Source: an uncultured Clostridium sp. (GTDB lineage Bacteria > Bacillota > Clostridia > Lachnospirales > Lachnospiraceae). Taken from it: a DNA stretch of 64,000 nucleotides. The DNA lies in NCBI GenBank assembly GCA_900539185.1, contig UQBG01000006.1, positions 62,001-126,000 of the forward strand, given 5' to 3'. The translations under genes and the position numbers were made by a program. Below, piece by piece: positions 8,824 to 17,991 of this stretch; position 1 is the stretch's first letter, and every line of letters starts with the position of its first letter. The notes below the pieces were generated by a model. The model did no database searches. It was given only the letters and a program-made list of their open reading frames with translations, and was not told the DNA's origin.

Positions 8824-9498
8824 ATGTCACAGATTGCAAATGACTGGAGCGAACCACTTCAGGCGGAATATCGAAAACCATATTACAAAGACTTATATAA
8901 CCGTATCGTAAAGGAATACCAGAACTATGTTGTCTACCCACCTTCCGAAGAAATCTTTACGGCCTTTCACCTGACCCCCCTCAAGGATGTGAAGGTCGTG
9001 ATCTTAGGACAGGATCCATACCATGAGGAGGGGCAGGCGCATGGCTTAAGCTTTTCTGTAAAGCCGGGCGTGGATACCCCTCCATCTCTGGTGAATATCT
9101 ATAAGGAACTGCAGGATGATCTGGGCTGCTATATTCCGAACAACGGTTATCTCACAAAATGGGCGGAGCAGGGTGTACTGATGCTGAACACACTTTTAAC
9201 CGTCCGTGCCCATCAGGCATTCTCACATCAGGGAATTGGCTGGGAACAGTTTACCGATGCCGCTATCCGTATCCTAAACGAACAGGATCGACCGATTGTA
9301 TTCCTGTTGTGGGGAAAACCGGCACAGAGTAAAGCTGCCATGCTAAATAACCCAAAGCATCTGGTTCTCATGGCACCACATCCCAGTCCACTATCTGCCT
9401 ATCGGGGCTTTTTTGGCTGTAAGCACTTCAGCAAAGCCAATGCCTTTTTAGAGGAGCACGGCATCACGCCCATCGACTGGCAGATTGAAAACAGATAA
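8824..9498 (+). CDS. ung: Uracil-DNA glycosylase (family 1)
   Basis: The product is 224 residues, full length. The catalytic water-activating motif GQDPYHEEGQAHGLSFSV is at about residue 60, and the DNA-intercalation motif HPSPLSAYRGFFGCKHF is near residue 185. FLLWGKPAQSKAAML is the uracil-binding strand region. The enzyme removes uracil from DNA to start base excision repair. AAAGGAGTTTATC precedes the ATG. It follows the unknown 126-residue gene by 18 bases and ends directly against the convergent amidase gene. Confidence 0.97.
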   Translation: MSQIANDWSEPLQAEYRKPYYKDLYNRIVKEYQNYVVYPPSEEIFTAFHLTPLKDVKVVILGQDPYHEEGQAHGLSFSVKPGVDTPPSLVNIYKELQDDLGCYIPNNGYLTKWAEQGVLMLNTLLTVRAHQAFSHQGIGWEQFTDAAIRILNEQDRPIVFLLWGKPAQSKAAMLNNPKHLVLMAPHPSPLSAYRGFFGCKHFSKANAFLEEHGITPIDWQIENR

Positions 9499-10275
9499 CT
9501 ATACCGTTACGATCAGCGTATCATAGCCCAGAGCCCTTAACTGTCTCTGGGCTTTTTCTGCATCACTTAATGTCACATAGTCTCCTACCTGAACCGCAAA
9601 GTACTCTCCACTCTCTACAATCTCCGCCTCATATCCCTCTTCCATGAGCTGCTGCATCATATAGAGTGCATTTCCATAACGCCGAAACAGCCCGGTCTGC
9701 ACCCGGTATGCCTTTCCGGAAGAACTGCCGGTTCCCCCCGGTTCTCCTCCTACGACATCTTCGATACCGACTGCAATCGCCCGGGCTATATCCTGAAACC
9801 GATTGTCAAATGTCTGATTGTCCTGATCCGTATTGATAAATCCTGTCTCGATCAGTATGGCAGGCATACTGGTTCTGCGCAAAACCGCCAGATTCTTCCG
9901 TTCCTCTACTCCGAGATTTTGAAAGCCTGCTGCCTCTAACTGTTTATTTACACTCCTTGCCAGTTCTCCTCTTACACCACTATCGGTATATACCAGAGTC
10001 TCTACTCCGCTATATGTGTTGGCATACGGACTGGAATTTCGGTGGAATGACACGAAATAATCCGCACCTGCCCGATTCGCGATCGCCACTTTCTCTGTCG
10101 GCGAATCGAATACATCCTCCGTCCGGGTGTAAATCACATTATACCCTGCCTGCTTCAACAGATCTCCGACCGCTAACGCCAGCCGGAGATTATCATCCTT
10201 CTCTAAGCGGCCATTATAGACAGCTCCGCTATCACTGCCTCCATGACCTGCATCTATTACTATTGTTACTGCCAT
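9499..10275 (-). CDS. N-acetylmuramoyl-L-alanine amidase with SPOR domain
   Basis: The product is 258 residues. Residues 1-175 form an Amidase_3 domain: DAGHGGSDSGA supplies the first zinc histidine, the glutamate after it lies in RLEKDDNLRLA, FHRNS gives the second histidine and LIETGFINTDQDN the catalytic glutamate. Residues about 185-258 form a SPOR-type repeat (YRVQTGLFRRYGNALYMMQQ; YFAVQVGDYVTLSDAEKAQR) that binds denuded glycan strands. There is no signal peptide or N-terminal membrane anchor, which resembles CwlC/CwlD-like enzymes that act in the mother cell during sporulation and lysis. That role is inferred. Confidence 0.92.
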   Translation of the reverse strand: MAVTIVIDAGHGGSDSGAVYNGRLEKDDNLRLALAVGDLLKQAGYNVIYTRTEDVFDSPTEKVAIANRAGADYFVSFHRNSSPYANTYSGVETLVYTDSGVRGELARSVNKQLEAAGFQNLGVEERKNLAVLRRTSMPAILIETGFINTDQDNQTFDNRFQDIARAIAVGIEDVVGGEPGGTGSSSGKAYRVQTGLFRRYGNALYMMQQLMEEGYEAEIVESGEYFAVQVGDYVTLSDAEKAQRQLRALGYDTLIVTV

Positions 10276-10332
10276 ATGACATCCTTATCGTTTTTTATCT
10301 ATCATATGAACAGCACTTGAAAATGTTGCCTT

Positions 10333-12687
10333 TTATTTCTCTTCCTGCTTCTTAGGGGCTACTTTCTTTGCAGCCGGCTTCTTTGCAGATGCCGTTTTCG
10401 GTGCCGAAGCTGCCTTCTTCGCTCTTGTGCCCGGCTTCTTTGCAAGCTGCTTCTGATACTCTGCCTCGTTGATGTAATCATACTTAAAGATTACTGTAGA
10501 CAGTGGCGGCAATGTAAAGGATATGTGCTGATCTCTTCCGTCACAGGCTCCCTTTACAGCTTTCAACGGCTTCTTATTCACACGGCCTTCACCCTCGAAC
10601 TCCACTGCATCTGAATTCAGAATCTCCACATAATCACCCATACAAGGAACTCCTACCCAGAAGTTCTCCCGTTCTACCGGTGTAAAGTTGCATACAACCA
10701 GCAGCTGTTCCTTCGCAGAGGAACCACGACGGATAAATGAGATCTGGCTGTGCTCATTATCATTGCAGTTGATCCATTCAAAGCCCATCGGATCACAGTC
10801 ATTATAATAAAATGCATCATACTTCTTGTATAACTGATTCAGCTTCTTTACAAAGTTCTGCAGACCTTTGTGACCCGGCTCCTCCAGAACATACCAGTCC
10901 AGACTTCTGGCCTCACTCCACTCACGTTCCTGACCAAACTCCTGTCCCATAAAGAGCAGCTTCTTGCCCGGATGGGTATACATATAACCGTATGCGGTCT
11001 TCAGATTCGCAAACTTCTCCGGCATCGTACCCGGCATCTTTAACAGCATCGAGCACTTCAGATGTACGACCTCATCATGGGAGATCACCAGAATAAAGTT
11101 CTCAGAATACGTATACATCAGGCTAAAGGTCAGACGATTATGATTAAAGGAACGGAAGTATGGATCCAGCTTCATATATTCCAGGAAATCATTCATCCAT
11201 CCCATATTCCACTTATACAGATATCCCAGTCCGTCCATGGATACCGGTGCCGTTACTCCTGCCCATGAGGTCGATTCCTCTGCGATCATAATCGCTCCCG
11301 GCTGACGTTCCTCCACTGCCCGGTTCAGATGCTGCATAAATGCGATCGCATCCAGATTCTCTTTTCCGCCATTTTTATTCGGCAGCCATTCTCCGTCATT
11401 CTTTCCATAGTCCAGATACAACATAGACGCAACCGCATCTACCCGCAGACCATCGATATGGAACTTCTCCAGCCAGAACAACGCATTGGCTACCAGGAAG
11501 TTCTGTACCTCATTTCTGGCAAAATCAAAGATATACGTTCCCCAGTGCGGATGCTCTCCCCGTCTTGGATCCGGATGTTCATACAGCGGCATTCCGTCAA
11601 AACGTCCCAGACCATGGGCATCCTTTGGAAAATGTGCAGGAACCCAGTCCAGTATTACATGGATGCCATTCTTATGCATATAGTCAACAAAGTACATAAA
11701 GTCTTCCGGCAGACCATATCGTCTGGTCGGAGCATAATAATTCGTTACCTGATATCCCCAGGATCCATCAAACGGATACTCTGCAATTCCCATCAGCTCG
11801 ATGTGTGTATATCCCATTTCCTTTACATAGGCGGCTACCATCGGAGCCAGCTCCCGATAGCTGTAGAATCCATTATCACTGTCCTCCACTGCCTTCTTCC
11901 AGGATCCCAGATGCATCTCGTAAATCGACATCGGCTCCCGCAGAGCGTCCGAACGACTCTGCTGACGGCGGTTTTCCATCCACTTTGTATCCTTCCACTT
12001 ATACTGATTCAGATCTGCTACAACCGATGCATTATCCGGTCGGAACTGACAGCAGTTGCCATACGGATCTGCCTTATAGATCAGCTCATCGAACCGGGTC
12101 AGGATCTGGAACTTATACACAGCTCCCGGCTTCACACCCGGGATAAACAGTTCATGGATACCGGATGGTCCCATCATATTCATCGGATGTAAGGAACCAT
12201 CCCACATATTAAAGTCACCCACTACACTTACCCGTCTGGCATTCGGTGCCCATACGGCGAAGTAGGTACCTTCTACGCCATCGATCTTCATCGGATGCGC
12301 ACCCAGTCTCTCGTAGATCTGATAGTGATTTCCCTCTGCAAACAGATAGATATCCATATCACTGATCTGCGGCTGGAAAGAATACGGATCCGCCAGTGTG
12401 ACGGTACTACCGTCCTCATAGGTTGTCTCTAACACATACTTCTTATATACCTTCTTTGGCAGATACAGACCGAAGAAACCATCCTCCCCGATCGGCTCCA
12501 TCTCATTTACGATCTTACCGGTGCTGCTTATGACCTTCACACTGACTGCATGTGGTTTATATGCCGTAATCACCTGTCCCTTATAATAGTCATGCGCACC
12601 CAAAAGCTTTCCGGGATTGTTATTCTTTCCCGCGATCAGTTCATCATACTGTATCCAGTTAATCCACCGTTGTAACTTCTCATTCAT
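10333..12687 (-). CDS. glgB: 1,4-alpha-glucan branching enzyme with Lys/Ala-rich tail
   Basis: The product is 784 residues, longer than the usual 630-740. The N-terminal CBM48 shows as YFAVWAPNARRVSVVGDFNM. The GH13 barrel has IDGLRVDAVASMLY (nucleophile Asp), IMIAEESTSW (acid/base Glu) and FILVISHDEVVHLK. It introduces alpha-1,6 branches into glycogen. The last 36 residues are a low-complexity tail (KKPGTRAKKAASAPKTASAK, then KPAAKKVAPKKQEEK) resembling histone H1 or mycobacterial HU tails, not part of known branching enzymes. The other glg genes are not here. The tetR gene begins upstream on the same strand with a 20-base gap, so the two are probably co-transcribed from the TetR-controlled promoter. 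Confidence 0.95.
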   Translation of the reverse strand: MNEKLQRWINWIQYDELIAGKNNNPGKLLGAHDYYKGQVITAYKPHAVSVKVISSTGKIVNEMEPIGEDGFFGLYLPKKVYKKYVLETTYEDGSTVTLADPYSFQPQISDMDIYLFAEGNHYQIYERLGAHPMKIDGVEGTYFAVWAPNARRVSVVGDFNMWDGSLHPMNMMGPSGIHELFIPGVKPGAVYKFQILTRFDELIYKADPYGNCCQFRPDNASVVADLNQYKWKDTKWMENRRQQSRSDALREPMSIYEMHLGSWKKAVEDSDNGFYSYRELAPMVAAYVKEMGYTHIELMGIAEYPFDGSWGYQVTNYYAPTRRYGLPEDFMYFVDYMHKNGIHVILDWVPAHFPKDAHGLGRFDGMPLYEHPDPRRGEHPHWGTYIFDFARNEVQNFLVANALFWLEKFHIDGLRVDAVASMLYLDYGKNDGEWLPNKNGGKENLDAIAFMQHLNRAVEERQPGAIMIAEESTSWAGVTAPVSMDGLGYLYKWNMGWMNDFLEYMKLDPYFRSFNHNRLTFSLMYTYSENFILVISHDEVVHLKCSMLLKMPGTMPEKFANLKTAYGYMYTHPGKKLLFMGQEFGQEREWSEARSLDWYVLEEPGHKGLQNFVKKLNQLYKKYDAFYYNDCDPMGFEWINCNDNEHSQISFIRRGSSAKEQLLVVCNFTPVERENFWVGVPCMGDYVEILNSDAVEFEGEGRVNKKPLKAVKGACDGRDQHISFTLPPLSTVIFKYDYINEAEYQKQLAKKPGTRAKKAASAPKTASAKKPAAKKVAPKKQEEK

Positions 12688-12707
12688 CTTTTATCTACCT
12701 CTCTTCC

Positions 12708-13346
12708 TTATGAATAAATGCCATACATAAACTGTCTCACCAGCTCCCAGATCGCATGTGGATCTGCCAGTGCCTCCTGTGGCACGCCTCGTTCATCCAT
12801 TACCAAAATATAATGATTAATAATTCCCTGAAATCCGATTGCAAACTGTTCCTGTCGTCCATTCATGTTTCCCAGCTTATCACCGGCCCGGTCAAACAAC
12901 GCCGTCGTTGCCCGGAACATCCTCCGCATATAGGGTGCAACTGCCTTAAATGCCTCATTCTCCCTTGCCGAATAGTTCAGACTCAGCAGCAGAAAGTACA
13001 GCTCCCGATTCTCTCCCGCAATCTCCACAAAGGTGCACGCCAATTGGAACAGAGTATCCTTTGGATCTCCCTGATACTGCTCTGCCACCGCCTCCAGCTT
13101 CTCACAGATCGGCTCACAGCTCTCCTTCAGCAGTGCCTCCAGCAACCCCAGCTTGCTCTTGAAGTAATAGTACAACGTCGGCTTCGTCACCCCCGCTGCA
13201 GTCGCAATCTCCTGCACACCTACCGCATCGTATCCCTTCTGATAAAACAAATGAATCGCACAGGTCAGAATCTTACTCCGGTTATCCGTGTTATCCTTCA
13301 ACCAACACTCGCCTCCCGACTTATCATCCATATAACCCCTACGCAT
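12708..13346 (-). CDS. TetR/AcrR family transcriptional regulator
   Basis: The product is up to 212 residues. SKILTCAIHLFYQKGYDAVG, VQEIATAAGVTKPTLYYYFK is a textbook TetR helix-turn-helix. The remainder is the helical ligand domain. Either the ATG at 13346 or an ATG at 13331 (after AGGGG) may be the start. It is divergent from a GH13 glycosidase gene; the 16-base palindrome at 13386-13401 lies inside its own promoter. With glgB 20 bases downstream, the regulator probably controls storage or maltodextrin metabolism. The ligand is unknown. Confidence 0.9.
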   Translation of the reverse strand: MRRGYMDDKSGGECWLKDNTDNRSKILTCAIHLFYQKGYDAVGVQEIATAAGVTKPTLYYYFKSKLGLLEALLKESCEPICEKLEAVAEQYQGDPKDTLFQLACTFVEIAGENRELYFLLLSLNYSARENEAFKAVAPYMRRMFRATTALFDRAGDKLGNMNGRQEQFAIGFQGIINHYILVMDERGVPQEALADPHAIWELVRQFMYGIYS

Positions 13347-13383
13347 TACCTTGTATTTCTGTCATGATTTTATGCTACTTTCA

Positions 13384-13447
13384 AGTATACCAATCGGTAT
13401 ATTCATTGTCAATCTACATTGACAAATGTTTTTCGAATGCCTATACT
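13384..13447. promoter_or_regulatory. Divergent promoters with TetR-type operator
   Basis: For tetR (minus strand) TTGACA is at 13412-13407 and TATACT at 13389-13384, spacing 17. The palindrome TATACCAATCGGTATA (13386-13401) lies in that spacer and over the -10 box, so bound repressor would block tetR. For the GH13 gene (plus strand) TTGACA is at 13419-13424 and TATACT at 13442-13447, spacing 17, 18 bases from the palindrome. Confidence 0.75.
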
Positions 13448-13471
13448 TATTTTCAAAGGAGGACTGAAACT

Positions 13472-14785
13472 ATGTGGGCTTACGAAAGTGTATTTTATCA
13501 GATATACCCCCTCGGCTTCTGTGGGGCTCCGTTTGAAAATGACGGAATACAGGAGCATCGTATCTTAAAGGTGATTGACTGGATTCCGCACATCCAGAAG
13601 CTGGGCATCAATGCCATTTATTTTTCACCTGTATTCGAATCCGATACCCACGGATACAATACCAGAGATTATACTAAGATTGACTGCCGTCTGGGCACCA
13701 ATGCAGACTTCAAGCAGGTCTGTGATGCCTTACACGCTGCAGGAATCAAGGTGGTACTGGATGGTGTATTCAATCATGTCGGACGTGGCTTCTGGGCCTT
13801 TCAGGATGTTCTTAAAAATCGGGAGAACTCCAGATACAAGGACTGGTTTGCCCGAATCGCCTTTGACGGCAATTCCAACTACAATGACGGTCTGTGGTAT
13901 GAGGGTTGGGAAGGAAACTATGATCTGGTTAAGCTGAATCTCCGAAATGAAGAGGTCATCCAGCATATCCTGTCCTGTGTTCAGGGCTGGGTAGACGAAT
14001 TCGATATCGACGGACTGCGTCTGGATGTCTGCTACTGTCTCGACCGCGACTTCCTGAAGCGTCTCAGAAGCTTCGCCAATCAGGTAAAGCCGGACTTCTT
14101 CCTGTTAGGGGAGCTCCTGCATGGAGACTACAATCAGTTTGTAAATGACGAAATGTGCCACAGTGCTACCAACTATGAGTGTTATAAAGGACTATTCTCC
14201 AGTTTTAACAGCATGAATATGTTCGAGATCGTACACTCTCTGCTTCGCCAGTTCGGACCGGAGACCTGGACCTTATACAAGGGTAAGCACCTTTTAAGCT
14301 TTGTAGATAACCATGATGTATCCCGGATAGCCAGCAATCTAACCAACGAGAAGCATCTGCCTCTGATCTATGCCATGGCCTTCGGTATGCCGGGTATCCC
14401 TTGTGTATACTATGGCAGTGAATGGGGTGCAAAAGCGAATAAGAGCGAAGGTGATCCGGCTCTTCGTGCCTGCTTTGATGCACCGGTTGAAAATGAACTG
14501 ACCGCATGGATTGCAAAACTGGCTGCCGCAAAGAAGAACAGCCATGCGTTGAACTACGGTGCCTTCCGTTCCCTGGTCTTAACCAATCGCCAGTGTATCT
14601 TCGAACGGGAAGCCGATGGCGAACGGGTACTGGTCGCTGTAAATGCGGATGACCAGCCATATACCGCACACTTTGATGCCAGAGCCGGCCGGGCGGTCGA
14701 TCTGATCACAGGCGAACCACACGACTTCGGTGGCGGCAGTGAACTGCCTCCATACAGTGCATACTTCTGGAAAACAGAATGCTAA
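13472..14785 (+). CDS. GH13 alpha-glucosidase/maltodextrinase-type enzyme
   Basis: The product is 437 residues, cytosolic. All four GH13 regions are present: VVLDGVFNHVGRG, IDGLRLDVCYCLDRDF (nucleophile Asp), DFFLLGELLHGDYNQF (acid/base Glu) and HLLSFVDNHDVSRIAS. It has no CBM48-like or secretion domain, which suggests an intracellular maltodextrin- or cyclodextrin-type hydrolase. The ATG at 13472 follows AAAGGAGG; a longer frame starting upstream would span the promoter. It is divergent from tetR, and ends at a strong terminator. Confidence 0.9.
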   Translation: MWAYESVFYQIYPLGFCGAPFENDGIQEHRILKVIDWIPHIQKLGINAIYFSPVFESDTHGYNTRDYTKIDCRLGTNADFKQVCDALHAAGIKVVLDGVFNHVGRGFWAFQDVLKNRENSRYKDWFARIAFDGNSNYNDGLWYEGWEGNYDLVKLNLRNEEVIQHILSCVQGWVDEFDIDGLRLDVCYCLDRDFLKRLRSFANQVKPDFFLLGELLHGDYNQFVNDEMCHSATNYECYKGLFSSFNSMNMFEIVHSLLRQFGPETWTLYKGKHLLSFVDNHDVSRIASNLTNEKHLPLIYAMAFGMPGIPCVYYGSEWGAKANKSEGDPALRACFDAPVENELTAWIAKLAAAKKNSHALNYGAFRSLVLTNRQCIFEREADGERVLVAVNADDQPYTAHFDARAGRAVDLITGEPHDFGGGSELPPYSAYFWKTEC

Positions 14786-14791
14786 TATAGG

Positions 14792-14841
14792 AAAAGGGAT
14801 CTGACCGGATAGCAATCAATATCCGGTCAGATCCCTTTTTT
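14792..14841. terminator. Rho-independent terminator, bidirectional
   Basis: GGGATCTGACCGGAT (14796-14810) pairs perfectly with ATCCGGTCAGATCCC (14821-14835), with six T after it and AAAA before it. It ends both the GH13 gene on the plus strand and, facing it, the cdaA-cdaR operon. Confidence 0.92.
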
Positions 14842-14865
14842 AGTGTGTTTCTAATACTATTTTCT

Positions 14866-16191
14866 CTAATGTTCCGTTGTCGTTTTCTCTGTGGTACTGT
14901 TTTTCTCGGCCGTTGTACTGCTCTTCTCCGTTGTCGAAGCAGCCTCTGTCGTAGATGCCTTCTTGGTCGCATCCACCGTCACATGAATCTCATCCTGATA
15001 CCGGACATTCTCCAACTCCTTGAAGGTCACCTGAGCAGAGTACACACCCTCACTCTGATACTCGGAGACATCTACGGCCGGTGCAATATCACTCGCCGTC
15101 AGCTTATCCACATCCCGTTTCAAACCGATCACTACAATCTCATAGCTTGTGCCATCATCCTGAACCGTATAGTCCAGCTCAGAATCTCCGTTCTTAATCT
15201 TAATGTCACTCGCCTGGATCGTCACAGTCTTCTCAACCAACTTCTCGATATTGATCTTAACTGCAACATCCTGTGTCTTATCCGCTACTACCACTCCCTC
15301 CGGAAGATAGTCCCCGATATTCACTGTTGTTTCAAAGTCACTGTTCTTATCGGTTACATCGATATCATTGATGTCAATACTTTCGACGGATCGGAGCACA
15401 CTCTCCTCTCCTGCGATCAGAACCGTTGTCGGCTGATATTCGATATCGCCTGCGATACTATAGCCCTCTGCCACAGTTCCTGCCGGTGTAATCTGAATCG
15501 GTACTTCCTTTGTTTTCTTAATCTCTATATTTACCGTTACCGTTGTCAGGCTCAGATTTAATTTATCCTGATCAATTATATCACCGTCTACATCTAATAG
15601 CTCCAACGCTCCGTTCGTTGAAATACTGGTATTCAAACCCTCTACATCCACGTATACCGCTACAGACTTAATATTCTTTACCTTGCTGGCCGCTCCGCTG
15701 ATCGTCACCATATTCGGCGTCGTTGCTGTGTTCACCACTGCATATCCATCCTGTGTCTTACCGGTTGTAATAACACCGATCGGGAGCTTCTGCTCGCCCC
15801 GTTCCTCGATGGCTACCTTCATCATACTATCCACTACCGATATATCGATTTCTTTTCGTACACTTGCATCCACTGCATCTACTGCGATCTGAACCGAATT
15901 TGTAATCGACAGCTCTGACAGATCCGCCGTGGCTACAAAGTCCTCCGGCGCCAGCTTCTCTACCACAGATCGTCTGCCTTCTACCTTTACATCTACCGTC
16001 TTTCCCTGTTCGATCTCATAGACCATGTCCTGCCCGGTGATGGCATCTTCATTTAATAATTCTACCGGAACCCCTGTAATCGTCTTGGTGATCGTATAGT
16101 CCTCTATGTTGGCTACCAGAAACCATACCAGAAAGGCAATGAGGACAGCCATGATCTTCAGACCCCAGTTTTTAAGAAGTTTTTCCTTCAT
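14866..16191 (-). CDS. cdaR: YbbR-domain regulator of diadenylate cyclase (CdaR)
   Basis: The product is 441 residues. A single N-terminal membrane helix (GLKIMAVLIAFLVWFLVANI) is followed by four YbbR-like beta repeats outside the membrane (for example YAVVNTATTPNMVTISGAAS). A threonine/glutamate-rich tail (STTEAASTTEKSSTTAEKNS) ends the protein and may reach into the wall. CdaR binds CdaA and tunes c-di-AMP synthesis. The ATG at 16191 follows GGAAGGG and lies inside the end of cdaA (20-base overlap). Confidence 0.92.
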   Translation of the reverse strand: MKEKLLKNWGLKIMAVLIAFLVWFLVANIEDYTITKTITGVPVELLNEDAITGQDMVYEIEQGKTVDVKVEGRRSVVEKLAPEDFVATADLSELSITNSVQIAVDAVDASVRKEIDISVVDSMMKVAIEERGEQKLPIGVITTGKTQDGYAVVNTATTPNMVTISGAASKVKNIKSVAVYVDVEGLNTSISTNGALELLDVDGDIIDQDKLNLSLTTVTVNIEIKKTKEVPIQITPAGTVAEGYSIAGDIEYQPTTVLIAGEESVLRSVESIDINDIDVTDKNSDFETTVNIGDYLPEGVVVADKTQDVAVKINIEKLVEKTVTIQASDIKIKNGDSELDYTVQDDGTSYEIVVIGLKRDVDKLTASDIAPAVDVSEYQSEGVYSAQVTFKELENVRYQDEIHVTVDATKKASTTEAASTTEKSSTTAEKNSTTEKTTTEH

Positions 16192-17044
16192 TCTTTTTAC
16201 CCTTCCATAATCTAAAACGCTTGACATCCAGTGACTTATTCTGAATATAGGACAGCTTCTTTTTCAGATTATCCGCATCCAACCCCCGGAACAGTTCACC
16301 TGCTACCGCTACGGATACATCTCCGGTCTCCTCTGACACGATAATCGTCATACTGTCGGATACTTCACTAATGCCGATTCCGGCTCTATGTCTGGTTCCC
16401 AGCTCCTTGTTGATCTCCATATTATCGGATAACGGAAGATAACAGGTCGCCGCTGCGATTCGATTGTTCCGCATGATAACGGCTCCGTCATGCAACGGTG
16501 TATTATGTTCAAATATATTTACCAGTAACTGACTGGATACCATAGCGTCTATCGGAATGCCCGTCCGCTCATAGTCTCCCAGTGCTACATTCTGCTCTAT
16601 GACAATCAAGGCACCTGTTTTATTCTTTGCCATCTCAAAGGTTGCCTTTACCAGTTCATTCGTTGTTTTGGCAGAAAACCGTTCTTTCTTTTCACTGTTA
16701 CTGTTATCAAACAACGAAGATATAAAGTTCTGCTTTCCCAGCTGCTCCAATGCCTTTCGAAGCTCCGGCTGAAAGATAATGATAATCGCTATAATACCGA
16801 CACTGATCGTATTCCGGAAGATCCACAGGATCGTATTCAGATCGAAAATAGCCGCAAACAACCAACATAATGCCAGTACCGCAATTCCTTTAAACAGCGT
16901 CCATGCTCTGGACTTCTTAAACCAGCCAATAATCTGATACAGAATAAAGGCAATGATTAGGATCTCCAGTACATCTGAGAACTGGATTTTCGGGAAATAT
17001 ATAGTTTTGAAAAAATTACCGAATGTATTCAAAACATTTTCCAT
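16172..17044 (-). CDS. cdaA: Diadenylate cyclase CdaA
   Basis: The product is 290 residues with three N-terminal membrane helices (residues about 25-45, 50-72 and 77-95) and a cytosolic DAC domain. The catalytic DGA motif is in NTPLHDGAVIMRNNRI and the RHR motif in LGTRHRAGIGISEVSD. It condenses two ATP into c-di-AMP, which controls osmolyte uptake and wall homeostasis. The ATG at 17044 follows AGGAG at 8 bases. It is followed by cdaR. Two uncharacterised membrane genes precede it instead of the more usual direct start of the operon; glmM is not in the window. Confidence 0.96.
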   Translation of the reverse strand: MENVLNTFGNFFKTIYFPKIQFSDVLEILIIAFILYQIIGWFKKSRAWTLFKGIAVLALCWLFAAIFDLNTILWIFRNTISVGIIAIIIIFQPELRKALEQLGKQNFISSLFDNSNSEKKERFSAKTTNELVKATFEMAKNKTGALIVIEQNVALGDYERTGIPIDAMVSSQLLVNIFEHNTPLHDGAVIMRNNRIAAATCYLPLSDNMEINKELGTRHRAGIGISEVSDSMTIIVSEETGDVSVAVAGELFRGLDADNLKKKLSYIQNKSLDVKRFRLWKGKKNEGKTS

Positions 17045-17049
17045 GCCGA

Positions 17050-17991
17050 TCACTCCTGTCTGGTCTTCTGCTCATTAATCTTCTTTACCTTCACATTCTG
17101 CTCCGGCACCCGAATCTTCGGTACCGCCTTTACATAGTAATAATAATCATCGTCCTCATACTGCACAGTCTCCGTCCGGCTATAATCCAGCACTCCCTTA
17201 AAGAACTGTGCCACAACTGCCAGAATCGCACCACCGATGGTTCCCATGAAAATAACTAATATATTAATATCCGCTTCCAGAACGATTCCGCCTACCAGCA
17301 ACAATATAATATTCAAAATCGCACCTGTAATGATCGCTATAAACCAGGAATACTTGAAGGACTGGCGATAAATCACATAGGTTGCTACAATGACCAGAAT
17401 AAATACAACGATGGTTAACAGCATTGCCTTATCCTGAAGCATACCGTTCATAACATAACTAAAGCCCTGAATACTGTCCTCTTCGGATGCTGTAGCCAGC
17501 AGATCTACCAGATCCTTCACATGTACAGCATAATAGCAGAAGATGATACCAAAGATCATCGGAACAATTCCAACCGGTCCCACAAAGATACTGATCACGA
17601 TCGGTATCACATAATGTAGCTTCAATACATACAGCAGCGGCATAATCACTATGATCCATCCATACTTTGGTGCAAACCGCAGATACAGAAGATACATCAT
17701 TGCGAACAATCCAAGATATAGCAGACCAATCTCCATCGATACTGCATACATATGTATAAATCCTGCCAGTCCGGTGATCAGTACGATCACAGAAACCGGA
17801 ACAAATGCACAGATCAAGGATAAAATAAATATAATGATCGGATTCCGCATCTGATCGGAATATCCCATAATGGAATTATAAGATATCAGGATCAGGATGG
17901 TTCCTATAAACTTCATAACAGGCATTGCAAATTTCTCATACCGCATCATAAATGCCTTAATAGTATCTCTAATATTGATTAAGGTTGTCAT
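17050..17991 (-). CDS. Uncharacterised polytopic membrane protein upstream of cdaA
   Basis: The product is 313 residues with about nine hydrophobic segments, for example MPVMKFIGTILILISYNSIM near residue 24 and MLLTIVVFILVIVATYVIYR near residue 190. The C-terminal 50 residues are polar, with an acidic-tyrosine patch (YEDDDYYYYVKAVPKIRVPE) on the cytosolic side. I do not recognise a named family. The gene is 5 bases from cdaA and overlaps the preceding 152-residue gene, so all four genes form an operon. A link to c-di-AMP or envelope physiology is inferred from that position. Confidence 0.85.
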   Translation of the reverse strand: MTTLINIRDTIKAFMMRYEKFAMPVMKFIGTILILISYNSIMGYSDQMRNPIIIFILSLICAFVPVSVIVLITGLAGFIHMYAVSMEIGLLYLGLFAMMYLLYLRFAPKYGWIIVIMPLLYVLKLHYVIPIVISIFVGPVGIVPMIFGIIFCYYAVHVKDLVDLLATASEEDSIQGFSYVMNGMLQDKAMLLTIVVFILVIVATYVIYRQSFKYSWFIAIITGAILNIILLLVGGIVLEADINILVIFMGTIGGAILAVVAQFFKGVLDYSRTETVQYEDDDYYYYVKAVPKIRVPEQNVKVKKINEQKTRQE

